In this document: one piece after another, positions 7,900-16,400 of the stretch
How positions within the stretch are numbered: the stretch's first letter is position 1
Layout of the letters: every line of letters starts with the position of its first letter
Source: Plantactinospora soyae
GTDB lineage: Bacteria; Actinomycetota; Actinomycetes; Mycobacteriales; Micromonosporaceae
Length of the DNA: 64,000 nt
Assembly: GCF_014874095.1 (NCBI RefSeq)
Contig: NZ_JADBEB010000001.1
Coordinates: 7,750,001 to 7,814,000 of the forward strand
Direction: 5' to 3'
Notes under the pieces: generated by a model
The model's database searches: none
The model's input: only the letters and a program-made list of their open reading frames with translations
Told to the model about the DNA's origin: nothing
Translations under genes and position numbers: made by a program

Positions 7900-8535
7900 T
7901 CACGCGTCGGGGCCGGTGTCGCCGATGTCATCGCCGAAGACGGCGGCGAGCGCCTTCGCGATCACGTCGGGCAGATCGGTCCGTCCGTCGTCCTCGGCCC
8001 AACGCACCAACGCCGTGTGCATGGCGGCCAGACAGGCACTGGCCGCCGCCTGGGCCCGGAAGGCCGTGTCGGGATCGGTGGTGTCGCCGCCGAGAGCGCC
8101 GACGATTGCCTGCTGAAGGGCGTAGTGGTTGTCCAGGTGCTTGGCCCGCAGGGCCGGCGTCGAGATCATGAGCCGGAGGCGGGCGAGCAGAAACTGCCCG
8201 CTCGCCGTCAGGTCGTTCCCGGAGCTGCCACCGGTCAAGGTCCCGGCCGATGCGATGAGCGCGCTGCCGATCCGTCGGACCAGGGGCTGCGCGGCCGACG
8301 ACGCGGCGATCCGCTCGGCGACGAGCCGGCCGTGCTGGTCGACGAGCACGAGGTCTTCCTTGGTGGGGAAGTGCCGGTACACGGTCATGGCGGAGACACC
8401 TGCGGCTTCGGCGACGTCGGTGACGGTCGTGGCGTCGTACCCGCGCTCGGTGAACAGCCGTACCGCCTGCGCCTGGATCGTCCGCTGCGTCTCGACTCGC
8501 CGTTGCGCTCGCAGTGTTGGGTGCTGGTCGGGCAT
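7900..8535 (-). CDS. TetR family transcriptional regulator
   Basis: This 211-residue regulator has the DNA-binding domain at the N-terminus: QAQAVRLFTERGYDATTVTDVAEAAGV then SAMTVYRHFPTKEDLVL, a near-consensus TetR helix-turn-helix. The C-terminal domain is helical with the common tail pattern AAASACLAAMHTALVRWAEDDG. The ATG at 8535 lies 2 bases from the first of three operator copies. The divergent SDR gene starts on the other side, so this protein most likely represses both itself and the SDR gene. The ligand is unknown, perhaps the substrate of the SDR. Confidence 0.92.
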   Translation of the reverse strand: MPDQHPTLRAQRRVETQRTIQAQAVRLFTERGYDATTVTDVAEAAGVSAMTVYRHFPTKEDLVLVDQHGRLVAERIAASSAAQPLVRRIGSALIASAGTLTGGSSGNDLTASGQFLLARLRLMISTPALRAKHLDNHYALQQAIVGALGGDTTDPDTAFRAQAAASACLAAMHTALVRWAEDDGRTDLPDVIAKALAAVFGDDIGDTGPDA

Positions 8536-8536
8536 C

Positions 8537-8586
8537 TGGTAGACACTACCGCACTGGTAGTTACTAACAGATCGGTAGCAACTAAC
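8537..8586. promoter_or_regulatory. three operator copies at 18-bp spacing between tetR and SDR genes
   Basis: Three copies of GGTAG-N3-CTA(A/C)C start at 8538, 8556 and 8574, exactly 18 bp apart. The first, GGTAG-ACA-CTACC, is a perfect palindrome. The array fills the space between the divergent starts at 8535 and 8587/8605, so bound TetR dimers would cover both promoters. Confidence 0.85.
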
Positions 8587-8604
8587 ATGACAGAAGTGGT
8601 TGGC

Positions 8605-9369
8605 ATGAGTGGTCTGACCGGCAGGACGGCCCTCGTGACCGGAGCGTCGCGCGGCATCGGGCAGGCAATCGCGACCCGGCTGGCGGCGCAGGGAGCAATG
8701 GTCGTCGTGCACTTCGGCACGGACAAGGAGGGTGCGGCGGCGACGGTCGACGAGATCGAAGGTGCCGGCGGAACCGCGTTCGCCGTCGGGGCGGAACTGG
8801 GCATGCCGGACGACGTCGAGACGCTCTTCGCGGGAGTCGAAGCCGGCCTGGCCGGGCGGCCACTCGACATCCTCGTCAACAACGCGGCGGCCGCGCCCGC
8901 CGGCCCACTCGGCGCCACGACGCGGGCGGAGTTCGATCATCTGTTCGCGGTGAACGTGCGCGCGCCGTACTTCATCATCCAGCGAGCATTGCCGCTGCTG
9001 CCCGACGGTGGCCGCATCATCACGATCTCGTCCGTGGCGACCCGGATGGCCAACCCCACCCAGACGTCCTTCGCCATGACCAAGGGCGCGGTCGAGACGA
9101 TGAGCATGACCCTGGCCAACCAGCTCGGGATCCGAGGAATCACGGTGAACGCGGTCGCTCCCGGCGCCACCCGGACGGCCACCAACGGATCATCCTTCGA
9201 AGCGCCAGGGCTGGCCGAATTCGTCGCCGGCACGACGGCGCTCAACCGGCTGGGCGGACCCGACGACGTCGCCGACGTCGTCGCGTTCCTCGCCTCGGAC
9301 GCGGCACGGTGGATCACCGGCCAGGTCATCGACGCAAGTGGTGGCCTGTTCCTCGGACCGCGCGCCTGA
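8605..9369 (+). CDS. short-chain dehydrogenase/reductase family protein with Phe in place of the catalytic Tyr
   Basis: A classical SDR of 254 residues. The nucleotide-binding motif TGASRGIGQA is at about residues 12-21, the NNAA motif (LVNNAAAAP) near 92, and the catalytic Ser is in ISSVA near 142. The active-site Y-x-x-x-K is instead F-A-M-T-K at residues 156-160, with codon TTC at 9070-9072; Lys160 is kept. The C-terminus WITGQVIDASGG is typical. Without the Tyr, normal dehydrogenase activity is doubtful. The ATG at 8605 has GAAGTGG seven bases upstream; an alternative ATG at 8587 directly abuts the third operator copy. Expression is likely controlled by the divergent TetR. Confidence 0.88.
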   Translation: MSGLTGRTALVTGASRGIGQAIATRLAAQGAMVVVHFGTDKEGAAATVDEIEGAGGTAFAVGAELGMPDDVETLFAGVEAGLAGRPLDILVNNAAAAPAGPLGATTRAEFDHLFAVNVRAPYFIIQRALPLLPDGGRIITISSVATRMANPTQTSFAMTKGAVETMSMTLANQLGIRGITVNAVAPGATRTATNGSSFEAPGLAEFVAGTTALNRLGGPDDVADVVAFLASDAARWITGQVIDASGGLFLGPRA

Positions 9370-9453
9370 GCACAGCCGTCGACGCCGCTCGCGTGCTGGC
9401 CGCTCGGACACCGCCGAGTCCGTCGGCCCCGACCTCGGGTATATCGTCGTCCG

Positions 9454-10383
9454 GTGACTGCGGACAGCCCCAGCCGCGGCCCGGAACGCCGGTACGCCGC
9501 ATCCTCCGGACGGACCGGTACGGCCGACCGGGGCGGCCCGGTACGAGCGGCGAAGACCCTGCGGGTCAGCTCCCGGAACGCGAACTTCCAGCAGTGGCTG
9601 GCGCTGTTGACCAACCGCACCAAGCGGCAGCGGGCCGGCGAGTTCCTGGTCCAGGGCGTCCGGCCGATCACCCTGGCCGTGCAGCAGGGCTGGCCGATCC
9701 ACGCCCTGCTGTACCCGGACGGCGCGCCGCTGTCCCGGTGGGCGGAGGATCTGCTCGACCAGGTTCCGGCGGTCCGGGTCCAGATGGCGCCCGAAGTCCT
9801 CGCCGAACTCGGTGGCAAGGACGACGGGCTGCCGGAACTGGTCGCCGTCGTCGGGCTGCCGCCGGACCGGCTGGACCGGATCCCGACCGGTCCGGAGACA
9901 CTGGTGGTGGTCTTCGACCGCCCCACCGCACCGGGCAACATCGGCACGCTGATCCGCTCGGCCGACGCCTTCGGCGCCGCCGGGGTGATCGTCGTCGGAC
10001 ACGCCGCCGACCCGTACGACCCGAGGGCGGTCCGGGCCAGCACCGGCTCGCTCTTCGCGGTACCCGTGGTCCGGACCGGTTCCCACCGGGAGGTCGTCGA
10101 GTGGGTCGAGACGCTGCGCGAGCAGGGTACGCCCGTCCAGATCGTCGGCACCGACGAGAGCGGTGAGGTGGAGATCGCCGAACACGATCTCACCGGGCCG
10201 ACGCTGCTGCTGATCGGCAACGAGACCCACGGGCTGAGCGGCGCGTGGCGGCAGGCCTGCGACCGGATGCTCCGGATCCCGATCGTCGGATCGGCGAGTT
10301 CGCTCAACGCCGCGACCGCCGGCACCGTCGCACTGTACGAGGCGGCCCGGCAGCGACGTACCCGACCGTCGCCGCCCGGCTGA
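9454..10383 (+). CDS. TrmH/SpoU-family RNA 2'-O-methyltransferase
   Basis: The 309-residue product has an N-terminal RNA substrate-binding region (LLTNRTKRQRAGEFLVQGVRPI) and a C-terminal SPOUT domain. All three knot motifs are visible: DRPTAPGNIGTLIRSADAFG, LLIGNETHGLS and IPIVGSASSLNAATAGTVAL. It would transfer a methyl group from S-adenosylmethionine to a ribose 2'-OH in rRNA or tRNA. The GTG at 9454 has a weak ribosome binding site, and the first 40 residues are low-complexity, so a later start is possible. It stands alone, with the convergent MMPL gene downstream. Confidence 0.92.
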   Translation: MTADSPSRGPERRYAASSGRTGTADRGGPVRAAKTLRVSSRNANFQQWLALLTNRTKRQRAGEFLVQGVRPITLAVQQGWPIHALLYPDGAPLSRWAEDLLDQVPAVRVQMAPEVLAELGGKDDGLPELVAVVGLPPDRLDRIPTGPETLVVVFDRPTAPGNIGTLIRSADAFGAAGVIVVGHAADPYDPRAVRASTGSLFAVPVVRTGSHREVVEWVETLREQGTPVQIVGTDESGEVEIAEHDLTGPTLLLIGNETHGLSGAWRQACDRMLRIPIVGSASSLNAATAGTVALYEAARQRRTRPSPPG

Positions 10384-10442
10384 CCGCCCCGGGTACGGGT
10401 AACGGTCGGCCGGGCGGCGACGGCGCGGTCGAGGGCCTGCGG

Positions 10443-12557
10443 TCAGCGGGCCGCCCCGACCGGGGCCAGGGATGGCGGCACCGGCTCGGTCGTCGTCCGG
10501 GCCGGCCGCCCGGGCCACCAGGTACGGGGGCCGATGTGCAGGGCCAGGGCCGGAATCAGCAGGCTGCGCACCAGGAACGTGTCGATGATGACACCGACGG
10601 CGATGATGACGCCGGTCTGCACCGAGGGCACCAGCGGAAGTACGCCGAGCGCGGCGAAGGTGGTCGCGAGCACCACGCCGGCGCTGGTGATCACTCCGCC
10701 GGTGACCGTGAGGGCGTGCAGGACACCCCGCCGGTGTCCCAGCACGGCGACCTCCTCCCGGGCCCGGGTCATCAGGAAGATGGTGTAGTCCACCCCGAGG
10801 GCGACCAGGAACAGGAACGCCTGCAACGGAATGCCGACCCACAGCCTCGGATGACCCAGCGCGTCGAGAACCAGGCCGGCGGCGCCCAGTGCGGCGACGT
10901 ACGACACCACGACGCTGATCATCAGCAGCAGGGGGGCGACCAGCGCACGGAGCAACAGCACCAGGATGACGAAGACGACCGCCAGGATCAGCGGCATCAC
11001 CACCCGGTTGTCCCGGTTGGTCACCTCCTCGGTGTCGAGTTGGAACGCGGTCTCCCCGGCGACCAGGGCGTCGGCGCCGGACACCGTCGCGAGCGCGTCC
11101 CGCAGCCGGTCCACGCTCTCCATCGCCGCGCGGGAACCCGGGTCGTCCGCGAGTACCGCCGGAACCCGTACCCACCGGCCGTCGGCCGAGCGTTGCGGCT
11201 CGCCGACCTCCGCGATCCCGTCGACCGCGCCGGCCACCCGTACCACGTCGTCGGCGCTGCCCGCGCTGGCCAGGATCTCGGCCGGGGCGAGCGTGCCGGC
11301 GGCCCAGTGCGTCTCGATCATGCGCTGCCCGGTGACCGAGCCGACCTCCTTGGTGAAGAACTCGTCGCCGGGCAGTCCGACGCTCAGGTTGCCGATGCCG
11401 AGGGTGAGCACACCGAGCGCGACGACCGTACCGATCCAGGTGGTCCGGGGTCGCCGGCCGACGAAGCCGGCCACCTTCGCCCAGCCGCGGTGGTCCTCGG
11501 CCACGTCATGGGTGACCTGGTCCGCCGAGTAACGCGGCACGAACGGCCAGAACAGCCACCTGCCGAAGAGTACGAGCACCGCCGGCAGCAGCGTGGTCAT
11601 CGCGATGAGGGTGGCGGCGACCCCGACCGCGCCGACCGGACCGAGGCCCCGGGTCGAGGGAAGCTGCGCGGCGAGCAGGCACAGCAGCCCGGCCACCACG
11701 GTGGCGGCGGAGGCGCAGATCGCGGGGAACGACCGGCGCAGTGCCATTTCCATCGCCTCGTGGCGATCCCGGTGCCGCCGCAGCTCCTCGCGGTACCGCG
11801 CGATGATCAACAGTGCGTAGTCCACCCCGACCCCGAAGACCAGCACGGTCAGGATGTTCTGGCTCTGCAGGTCGATGACGAGTCCACCGTGCTTGGCGAG
11901 CAGGTAGACCACGGCACTGGCCACCTGACTGGCCACCCCGGCGGTGATCAACGGGATGAGCCAGAGCACCGGGCTGCGGTAGGTGATCAGCAGTAGCAGC
12001 GCCACCGCGCTGATGGTGGCCAGCAGCAGGGTGTGGTCCATCCCCCCGAACGCGTCGAACATGTCGTCGTCGGCTCCGGCGGATCCGGTCAGCGCGGTCC
12101 GCAGGCCGTCCGGCACACCGTCCGCCAACCGCTCCTTCACCTCACCGACTGCCGCCGACTGTGCGTCGCCGTCACCGGCGAGGGGAAAGGAGAGCAGCAG
12201 CGCCCGGCCGTCCTCGCTGGGCACCTCGGGTGGCACCACGCCACCGTCGGCGTACCGGACAAAGGCCGCCCGGTCGGTCGCGACCTTCGCCCGGTCCGCC
12301 TCGCTGAGACCGGCCTCCCGGGCGTAGACGACCACCGCCACCAGGCCGTCCGGCTCGGGGAACGCCGCCTCGGCCCGCTCGATCGCCCGGCTCGTCTCGG
12401 CCCCGCCGGGCAGCGCGCCCAGGTTGTCGTTGTTCTGCACCTCGCCGAGCTTGAGTGCGAGCGGGCCGACCAGTGCCGCGAGCACGACCCACAGGGCCAG
12501 CATCGCGAACTTGGCGCGCCGGCCGGATGGTATTCCGACCATTCGGTGCCTGGACAT
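10443..12557 (-). CDS. MMPL/RND-family transporter
   Basis: The 704-residue protein has the MMPL layout of two halves, each a large extracytoplasmic domain and a membrane block. The paired Asp-Tyr proton-relay motifs are seen as GVGVDYALLIIARYREE near residue 246 and GVDYTIFLMTRAREE near 594. Such proteins export lipids, glycolipids or drugs, using proton motive force. The ATG at 12557 follows GGAGGAACGCTTC, a good ribosome binding site. It is divergent from a NarL-type two-component system 184 bases away, which is the likely regulator. Substrate unknown. Confidence 0.92.
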   Translation of the reverse strand: MSRHRMVGIPSGRRAKFAMLALWVVLAALVGPLALKLGEVQNNDNLGALPGGAETSRAIERAEAAFPEPDGLVAVVVYAREAGLSEADRAKVATDRAAFVRYADGGVVPPEVPSEDGRALLLSFPLAGDGDAQSAAVGEVKERLADGVPDGLRTALTGSAGADDDMFDAFGGMDHTLLLATISAVALLLLITYRSPVLWLIPLITAGVASQVASAVVYLLAKHGGLVIDLQSQNILTVLVFGVGVDYALLIIARYREELRRHRDRHEAMEMALRRSFPAICASAATVVAGLLCLLAAQLPSTRGLGPVGAVGVAATLIAMTTLLPAVLVLFGRWLFWPFVPRYSADQVTHDVAEDHRGWAKVAGFVGRRPRTTWIGTVVALGVLTLGIGNLSVGLPGDEFFTKEVGSVTGQRMIETHWAAGTLAPAEILASAGSADDVVRVAGAVDGIAEVGEPQRSADGRWVRVPAVLADDPGSRAAMESVDRLRDALATVSGADALVAGETAFQLDTEEVTNRDNRVVMPLILAVVFVILVLLLRALVAPLLLMISVVVSYVAALGAAGLVLDALGHPRLWVGIPLQAFLFLVALGVDYTIFLMTRAREEVAVLGHRRGVLHALTVTGGVITSAGVVLATTFAALGVLPLVPSVQTGVIIAVGVIIDTFLVRSLLIPALALHIGPRTWWPGRPARTTTEPVPPSLAPVGAAR

Positions 12558-12741
12558 GAAGCGTTCCTCCCGGAACCTCGTAGGACTGCCTGCTGACCGG
12601 CGGAAGCGCCCAGGCCCTCGTGGCCACGGTCATGGCATCGATCCAACGGGCTCGTGGCGTCGGCGGCAGGGGTGTCACGTTCCCAACGGGGGTGGTCCTA
12701 GCACCACAGATCCGGGCCGACTGATCCACCAGAATGGGCCC

Positions 12742-14052
12742 ATGCACAGCTCCCTCGCCGAACGGCTGGAACGGCTACAACCGTGGCTCCGCCGCCGCCT
12801 CATCCAGGGTGGCCAGGCGCTGCTGCTCGCCGTACTGTCGGTCAGCGCCAACATCGCGCTGCTGGTCCTGTCGGTGCTGGCACTCGCCTTCACCGTGCTC
12901 GGCGCCGGGCTGTTCGCCTTTCCGGCGGTGACCCTCGCGGTACGCGACCTCGCCAACCTGAACCGGCGGATCGCCGCGCAGTGGACCGGCACCGAGATCC
13001 CGGCGCCGTACCGACCGGAGCCGGCCGGGGCGGGCCTCTGGGGCCGGTACCGGTGGGTGGTCACCGACCCGGCGACCTGGCGGGACCTGCGCTGGCTGGT
13101 GGTGTCGATCCCGGTCGGCCTGGTGCTGGGCCTGCTTCCGCTCTGCCTGGTGGGCTACGGCCTGGAGGGCCTCATCGGCGTACCGGTGCTGCTCTGGTCC
13201 CTCGACGTCTGGTACGGGTACGCCACGACCTGGCCGATCGACAGCGTGTTCGAGGCGGTGCTCTCGGTGCCGCAGGGCGCCCTGCTGGTGTTCCTCGGCG
13301 GGTTCCTGGCCCAGCGGATCCACCAGTTGCACGCCGGGTTCATCCGCGCGCTGCTGGCCCCCACCCCGACGGCGCTGCTGACCCAACGGGTACAGCGGCT
13401 CACCGAGACCCGGTCCGACGCGATGGACGCGCAGGCCGCCGAGCTACGCCGGATCGAGCGGGACCTGCACGACGGCGCCCAGGCCCGGCTGGTGGCCCTG
13501 AGCATGAACATCGGGCTGGCCGAGGCGTTGATGGCCCGGGATCCCGAGGCGGCCCAGCAGCTGATGGCGGAGGCCCGGGAGGCCAGCGGCGAGGCGCTGG
13601 GCGAGCTGCGGGACCTCGTCCGGGGCATCCATCCTCCGGTGCTCGCCGAACGCGGGCTGGACGGCGCGGTGCGGGCCCTCGCCATGAAGCTGCCGCTCTT
13701 CATCGACGTCGACGTCGACCTGCCGGGCCGACCACAGGCCCCGGTCGAGTCGGCGGTCTACTTCGCGGTGGCCGAACTGCTGGCCAACGTCGCCAAGCAC
13801 AGCCACGCCGAGGAGGCCTGGGTACGGCTCAGGCACGGCGACGGACGGCTCGTCGCGGTGGTCGCGGACGGTGGCCTCGGCGGTGCCGATCCGGCAGCCG
13901 GAAGTGGCCTGCGGGGGATCGAACGACGGCTCGCCGCCTTTGATGGCACGATGTCCGTGGCCAGCCCGCCCGGCGGGCCCACGACCGTGACCATGGAGCT
14001 GCCGTGCGAGTTGTCATCGCCGAAGACCTCGCCCTACTCAGAGACGGGATAA
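12742..14052 (+). CDS. sensor histidine kinase (NarL/DesK class)
   Basis: This 436-residue kinase starts with a membrane sensor region containing hydrophobic stretches at about 25-60, 118-160 and 175-192, like the putative sensor family of actinobacterial kinases. The HisKA_3 domain has ELRRIERDLHDGAQARLVAL, with His243 as phospho-acceptor. The ATPase domain shows AELLANVAKHSHAEEAW (N box) and SGLRGIERRLAAFDG (G box). No clear Shine-Dalgarno precedes the ATG. Its last 49 bases overlap the response-regulator gene, so the pair is co-translated. It faces away from the MMPL gene, its probable target. Confidence 0.93.
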   Translation: MHSSLAERLERLQPWLRRRLIQGGQALLLAVLSVSANIALLVLSVLALAFTVLGAGLFAFPAVTLAVRDLANLNRRIAAQWTGTEIPAPYRPEPAGAGLWGRYRWVVTDPATWRDLRWLVVSIPVGLVLGLLPLCLVGYGLEGLIGVPVLLWSLDVWYGYATTWPIDSVFEAVLSVPQGALLVFLGGFLAQRIHQLHAGFIRALLAPTPTALLTQRVQRLTETRSDAMDAQAAELRRIERDLHDGAQARLVALSMNIGLAEALMARDPEAAQQLMAEAREASGEALGELRDLVRGIHPPVLAERGLDGAVRALAMKLPLFIDVDVDLPGRPQAPVESAVYFAVAELLANVAKHSHAEEAWVRLRHGDGRLVAVVADGGLGGADPAAGSGLRGIERRLAAFDGTMSVASPPGGPTTVTMELPCELSSPKTSPYSETG

Positions 14053-14648
14053 CCCGACTGCTCCAGGCGTTCGACTTCGAGGTCGTCGCGGCCGTCGACA
14101 ACGGGCCGGCGCTGCTGCCGGCGCTGATCGAGCATCGGCCCGACGTGGCGGTGGTCGACGTACGGCTGCCGCCCACCTTCACCGACGAGGGGCTCCAGGC
14201 GGCGATCCAGGCCCGGGCGCGGATTCCCGGGCTGCCGATCCTGGTCCTGTCCCAACACGTCGAACAGCTCTACGCCCGTGAGCTGCTGGCCGACCGCAGC
14301 GGCGCGATCGGCTACCTGCTCAAGGACCGGGTCTCCAACGTCGGCCAGTTCGTCGACGCGGTGCGCCAGGTCGCCAACGGCGGCACCGTGATGGATCCGG
14401 AGGTGATCGGCCAACTGCTGGCCAAGCATGCCGGCACCGAGCCACTGCACCCCCTCACCGCGCGGGAACGCGAGGTCCTCGGCCTGATGGCGGAGGGCCG
14501 CTCGAATGCGGCGATCGCCGGTCGGCTCTTCGTCACCGAGAAGGCGGTCAGCAAGCACATCAACAGCATCTTCAGCAAGCTGGGCATGCCACCGTCCGAC
14601 GACGACAACCGACGGGTGCTGGCGGTCCTGACCTACCTGAACGCCTGA
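14004..14648 (+). CDS. response regulator, NarL/FixJ type
   Basis: This 214-residue regulator has an N-terminal receiver domain with acidic residues in VVIAEDLALLRDG, phospho-acceptor Asp52 in VAVVDVRLPP, Thr/Ser-region VLSQH and Lys in YLLKDRV. The C-terminal LuxR-type HTH is LTAREREVLGLMAEGRSNAA at 152-171 with VTEKAVSKHINSIFSKLGM. It would bind DNA after phosphorylation by the overlapping kinase. The GTG start at 14004 lies inside the kinase gene. The divergent transporter is a plausible target, though no operator was identified. Confidence 0.94.
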   Translation: MRVVIAEDLALLRDGITRLLQAFDFEVVAAVDNGPALLPALIEHRPDVAVVDVRLPPTFTDEGLQAAIQARARIPGLPILVLSQHVEQLYARELLADRSGAIGYLLKDRVSNVGQFVDAVRQVANGGTVMDPEVIGQLLAKHAGTEPLHPLTAREREVLGLMAEGRSNAAIAGRLFVTEKAVSKHINSIFSKLGMPPSDDDNRRVLAVLTYLNA

Positions 14649-14699
14649 ACGGTCCCGCCGGCCGCCCGCCCCGACGGTGCCGATCATCCACTGTGCCCA

Positions 14700-14776
14700 A
14701 TGGTATTGATCAGCATAATTCGCTACCATCCGCCATCAGTGCCTTACTCGGCGCAGATGGTGTGATCATGCTGATC
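14700..14776. promoter_or_regulatory. inverted repeats upstream of the P450 operon
   Basis: Two features lie in this AT-richer stretch. ATGGTA (14700-14705) is inverted as TACCAT (14724-14729), and GATCAGCAT (14708-14716) is inverted as ATGCTGATC (14768-14776), a 9-base match across 51 bases. They fall 70-150 bases before the P450 start and could be binding sites for an unknown regulator. Confidence 0.4.
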
Positions 14777-14847
14777 GTCGGTCACGGCGGTCACCGCCGC
14801 CCGTCCGCGCCGCAGACCACGCCCGCGTTCCGACGGAGGGATTCGTG

Positions 14848-16053
14848 ATGACGGACAGCCGGCAGGTAACCGCCCGACCGTACCCGTTCGCCGCTCCCGA
14901 CCGACTCAACCTCGATCCGCGCTACGCGCAACTGCGCCGGGACGAACCACTGTCCCGGGTACAGCTGCCGTTCGGCGAGGAGGCCTGGCTCGCCACCCGG
15001 TACGAAGACGTCCGGGTTGTGATGGGTGACGCCCGGTTCAGCCGCGCTCTCAGCGTCGGCCGCGACGAGCCCCGGACCATCCCACGGCAGCAGGACCTCG
15101 GCATGCTCAGGATGGATCCACCGGACCACACCCGGCTGCGCCGACTGGTGGCGAAGGCGTTCACCGCCCGCCGGGTCGAGCTGCTCCGCACCCGTGCCCA
15201 GCAGATCACCGACGAGCTGGTGGACGAGATGGTGAAGGCCGGTCCGCCGGCCGACCTGGTCGAGCAGTTCGCCACGCCGCTGCCGATCCAGGTCATCTGC
15301 GAACTGCTCGGGGTGCCGTTCGCCGACCGGGACAAGTTCCACACCTGGTCCGAGGCGATCGTCTCGACCACGTCGCTGGGAGTGGACCAGATCCAGGAGT
15401 ATCTGAACAACCTCTGGGGCTACATCGGCGAGCTGGTCGCGGTGCGCCGCCGCGAGCCGGTCGACGACCTGCTCGGCGCGATGGTGCGGGCCCGGGACGA
15501 GAACGAGGACCGGCTCACCGAGGAGGAGTTGGTGCAACTCGCCGCCGGGCTGCTGGCGGCGGGACACGAGACGACGGTGACCCAGATCCCGAACTTCGTC
15601 TACGTGCTGCTGGAGCATCCGGCGGAACTGGCCCGGCTCCGGGCCGACCCCACCCTGGTGCCGTCCGCCGTGGAGGAGCTGATCCGGTTCGTACCGCTCG
15701 GCGTCGCCTCGGCCTTCCCCCGCTACGCGACGGAGGACATCGAGCTCGGCGGCGTGCTCGTCCGGGCCGGCGAGCCGGTGCTGCCCGCCGTCGGGTCGGC
15801 GAACCGGGACGGCGAGGTGTTCGCCGATCCGGACCGGCTGGACCTGGGTCGCGTTCCCAACCCCCACGTCGGCTTCGGCCACGGGGTGCACCACTGCATC
15901 GGCGCGCAGCTGGCCCGGATGGAGTTGCAGGTGGCGATCCACACCCTGGTCACCCGGCTGCCCGGACTGCGACTGGCGGTGCCGGAACCGGAGTTGACCT
16001 GGAAGAGCGGCCTGCTCGTACGCGGCCTGGCCGCGCTGCCGGTGACCTGGTGA
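14848..16053 (+). CDS. cytochrome P450
   Basis: The 401-residue protein is a bacterial class I P450 of the CYP105/107 kind. The I-helix oxygen-activation motif AAGHETT is at about 237-243, the K-helix ExxR is EELIR near 276, and the heme loop is GFGHGVHHCIGAQLAR with Cys350 as the iron ligand. The C-helix HTRLRRLVAKAFT is also typical. It needs electrons from a ferredoxin, and the next gene encodes one with a four-base overlap. The ATG at 14848 has GGAGGG seven bases upstream. The substrate is unknown; a secondary metabolite or xenobiotic is likely. Confidence 0.95.
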   Translation: MTDSRQVTARPYPFAAPDRLNLDPRYAQLRRDEPLSRVQLPFGEEAWLATRYEDVRVVMGDARFSRALSVGRDEPRTIPRQQDLGMLRMDPPDHTRLRRLVAKAFTARRVELLRTRAQQITDELVDEMVKAGPPADLVEQFATPLPIQVICELLGVPFADRDKFHTWSEAIVSTTSLGVDQIQEYLNNLWGYIGELVAVRRREPVDDLLGAMVRARDENEDRLTEEELVQLAAGLLAAGHETTVTQIPNFVYVLLEHPAELARLRADPTLVPSAVEELIRFVPLGVASAFPRYATEDIELGGVLVRAGEPVLPAVGSANRDGEVFADPDRLDLGRVPNPHVGFGHGVHHCIGAQLARMELQVAIHTLVTRLPGLRLAVPEPELTWKSGLLVRGLAALPVTW

Positions 16054-16277
16054 GCACCGCCTGGCGGGTCAGCGTCGACCCGCACCGCTGCATCGGCGCG
16101 GGCATCTGCGCCGGCACCGCACCGCAGCACTTCCACCTGGTGGACGGGCTCTCGGCACCGCTGGCCGAGACGGTCCTCCCGGCCGATCCGGTGATCGACG
16201 CCGCGGAGTCCTGCCCGGTCGAGGCGATCACGGTGCAGGACGCCGGCGACCACCGGCTCATCGCACCCGAGCCGTGA
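16050..16277 (+). CDS. 3Fe-4S-type ferredoxin, redox partner of the P450
   Basis: This 75-residue ferredoxin has the pattern C-IGAGI-C (C-x5-C) near residues 14-20 and a single late Cys in SCPVEAI near 55. Three cysteines are consistent with a [3Fe-4S] cluster, as in P450-linked ferredoxins of streptomycetes. The GTG start overlaps the P450 stop (GTGA), so the two are coupled and made together. A ferredoxin reductase is not encoded nearby. A strong hairpin follows within two bases of the stop codon. Confidence 0.94.
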   Translation: MSTAWRVSVDPHRCIGAGICAGTAPQHFHLVDGLSAPLAETVLPADPVIDAAESCPVEAITVQDAGDHRLIAPEP

Positions 16278-16278
16278 C

Positions 16279-16314
16279 CCGGGCCGGCGAACTGGTCCGA
16301 CCGCGCCGGCCCGG
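16279..16314. terminator. hairpin terminator between convergent genes
   Basis: CCGGGCCGGCG at 16279-16289 pairs perfectly with CGCCGGCCCGG at 16304-16314 (11 bp, 14-base loop), directly after the ferredoxin stop. A second weaker stem (CCGGTCGT/ACGACCGG) follows around 16345-16370. There is no U tract, as is usual in high-GC actinobacteria. Confidence 0.6.
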
Positions 16315-16400
16315 AGCACTCCGGAGGATCGGCGCGGCCGGGCCGGTCGTCCGGCTCGGCACGACCGGGCCGGTCGCCCGTCGGAACCGCCGGCCGGTGG

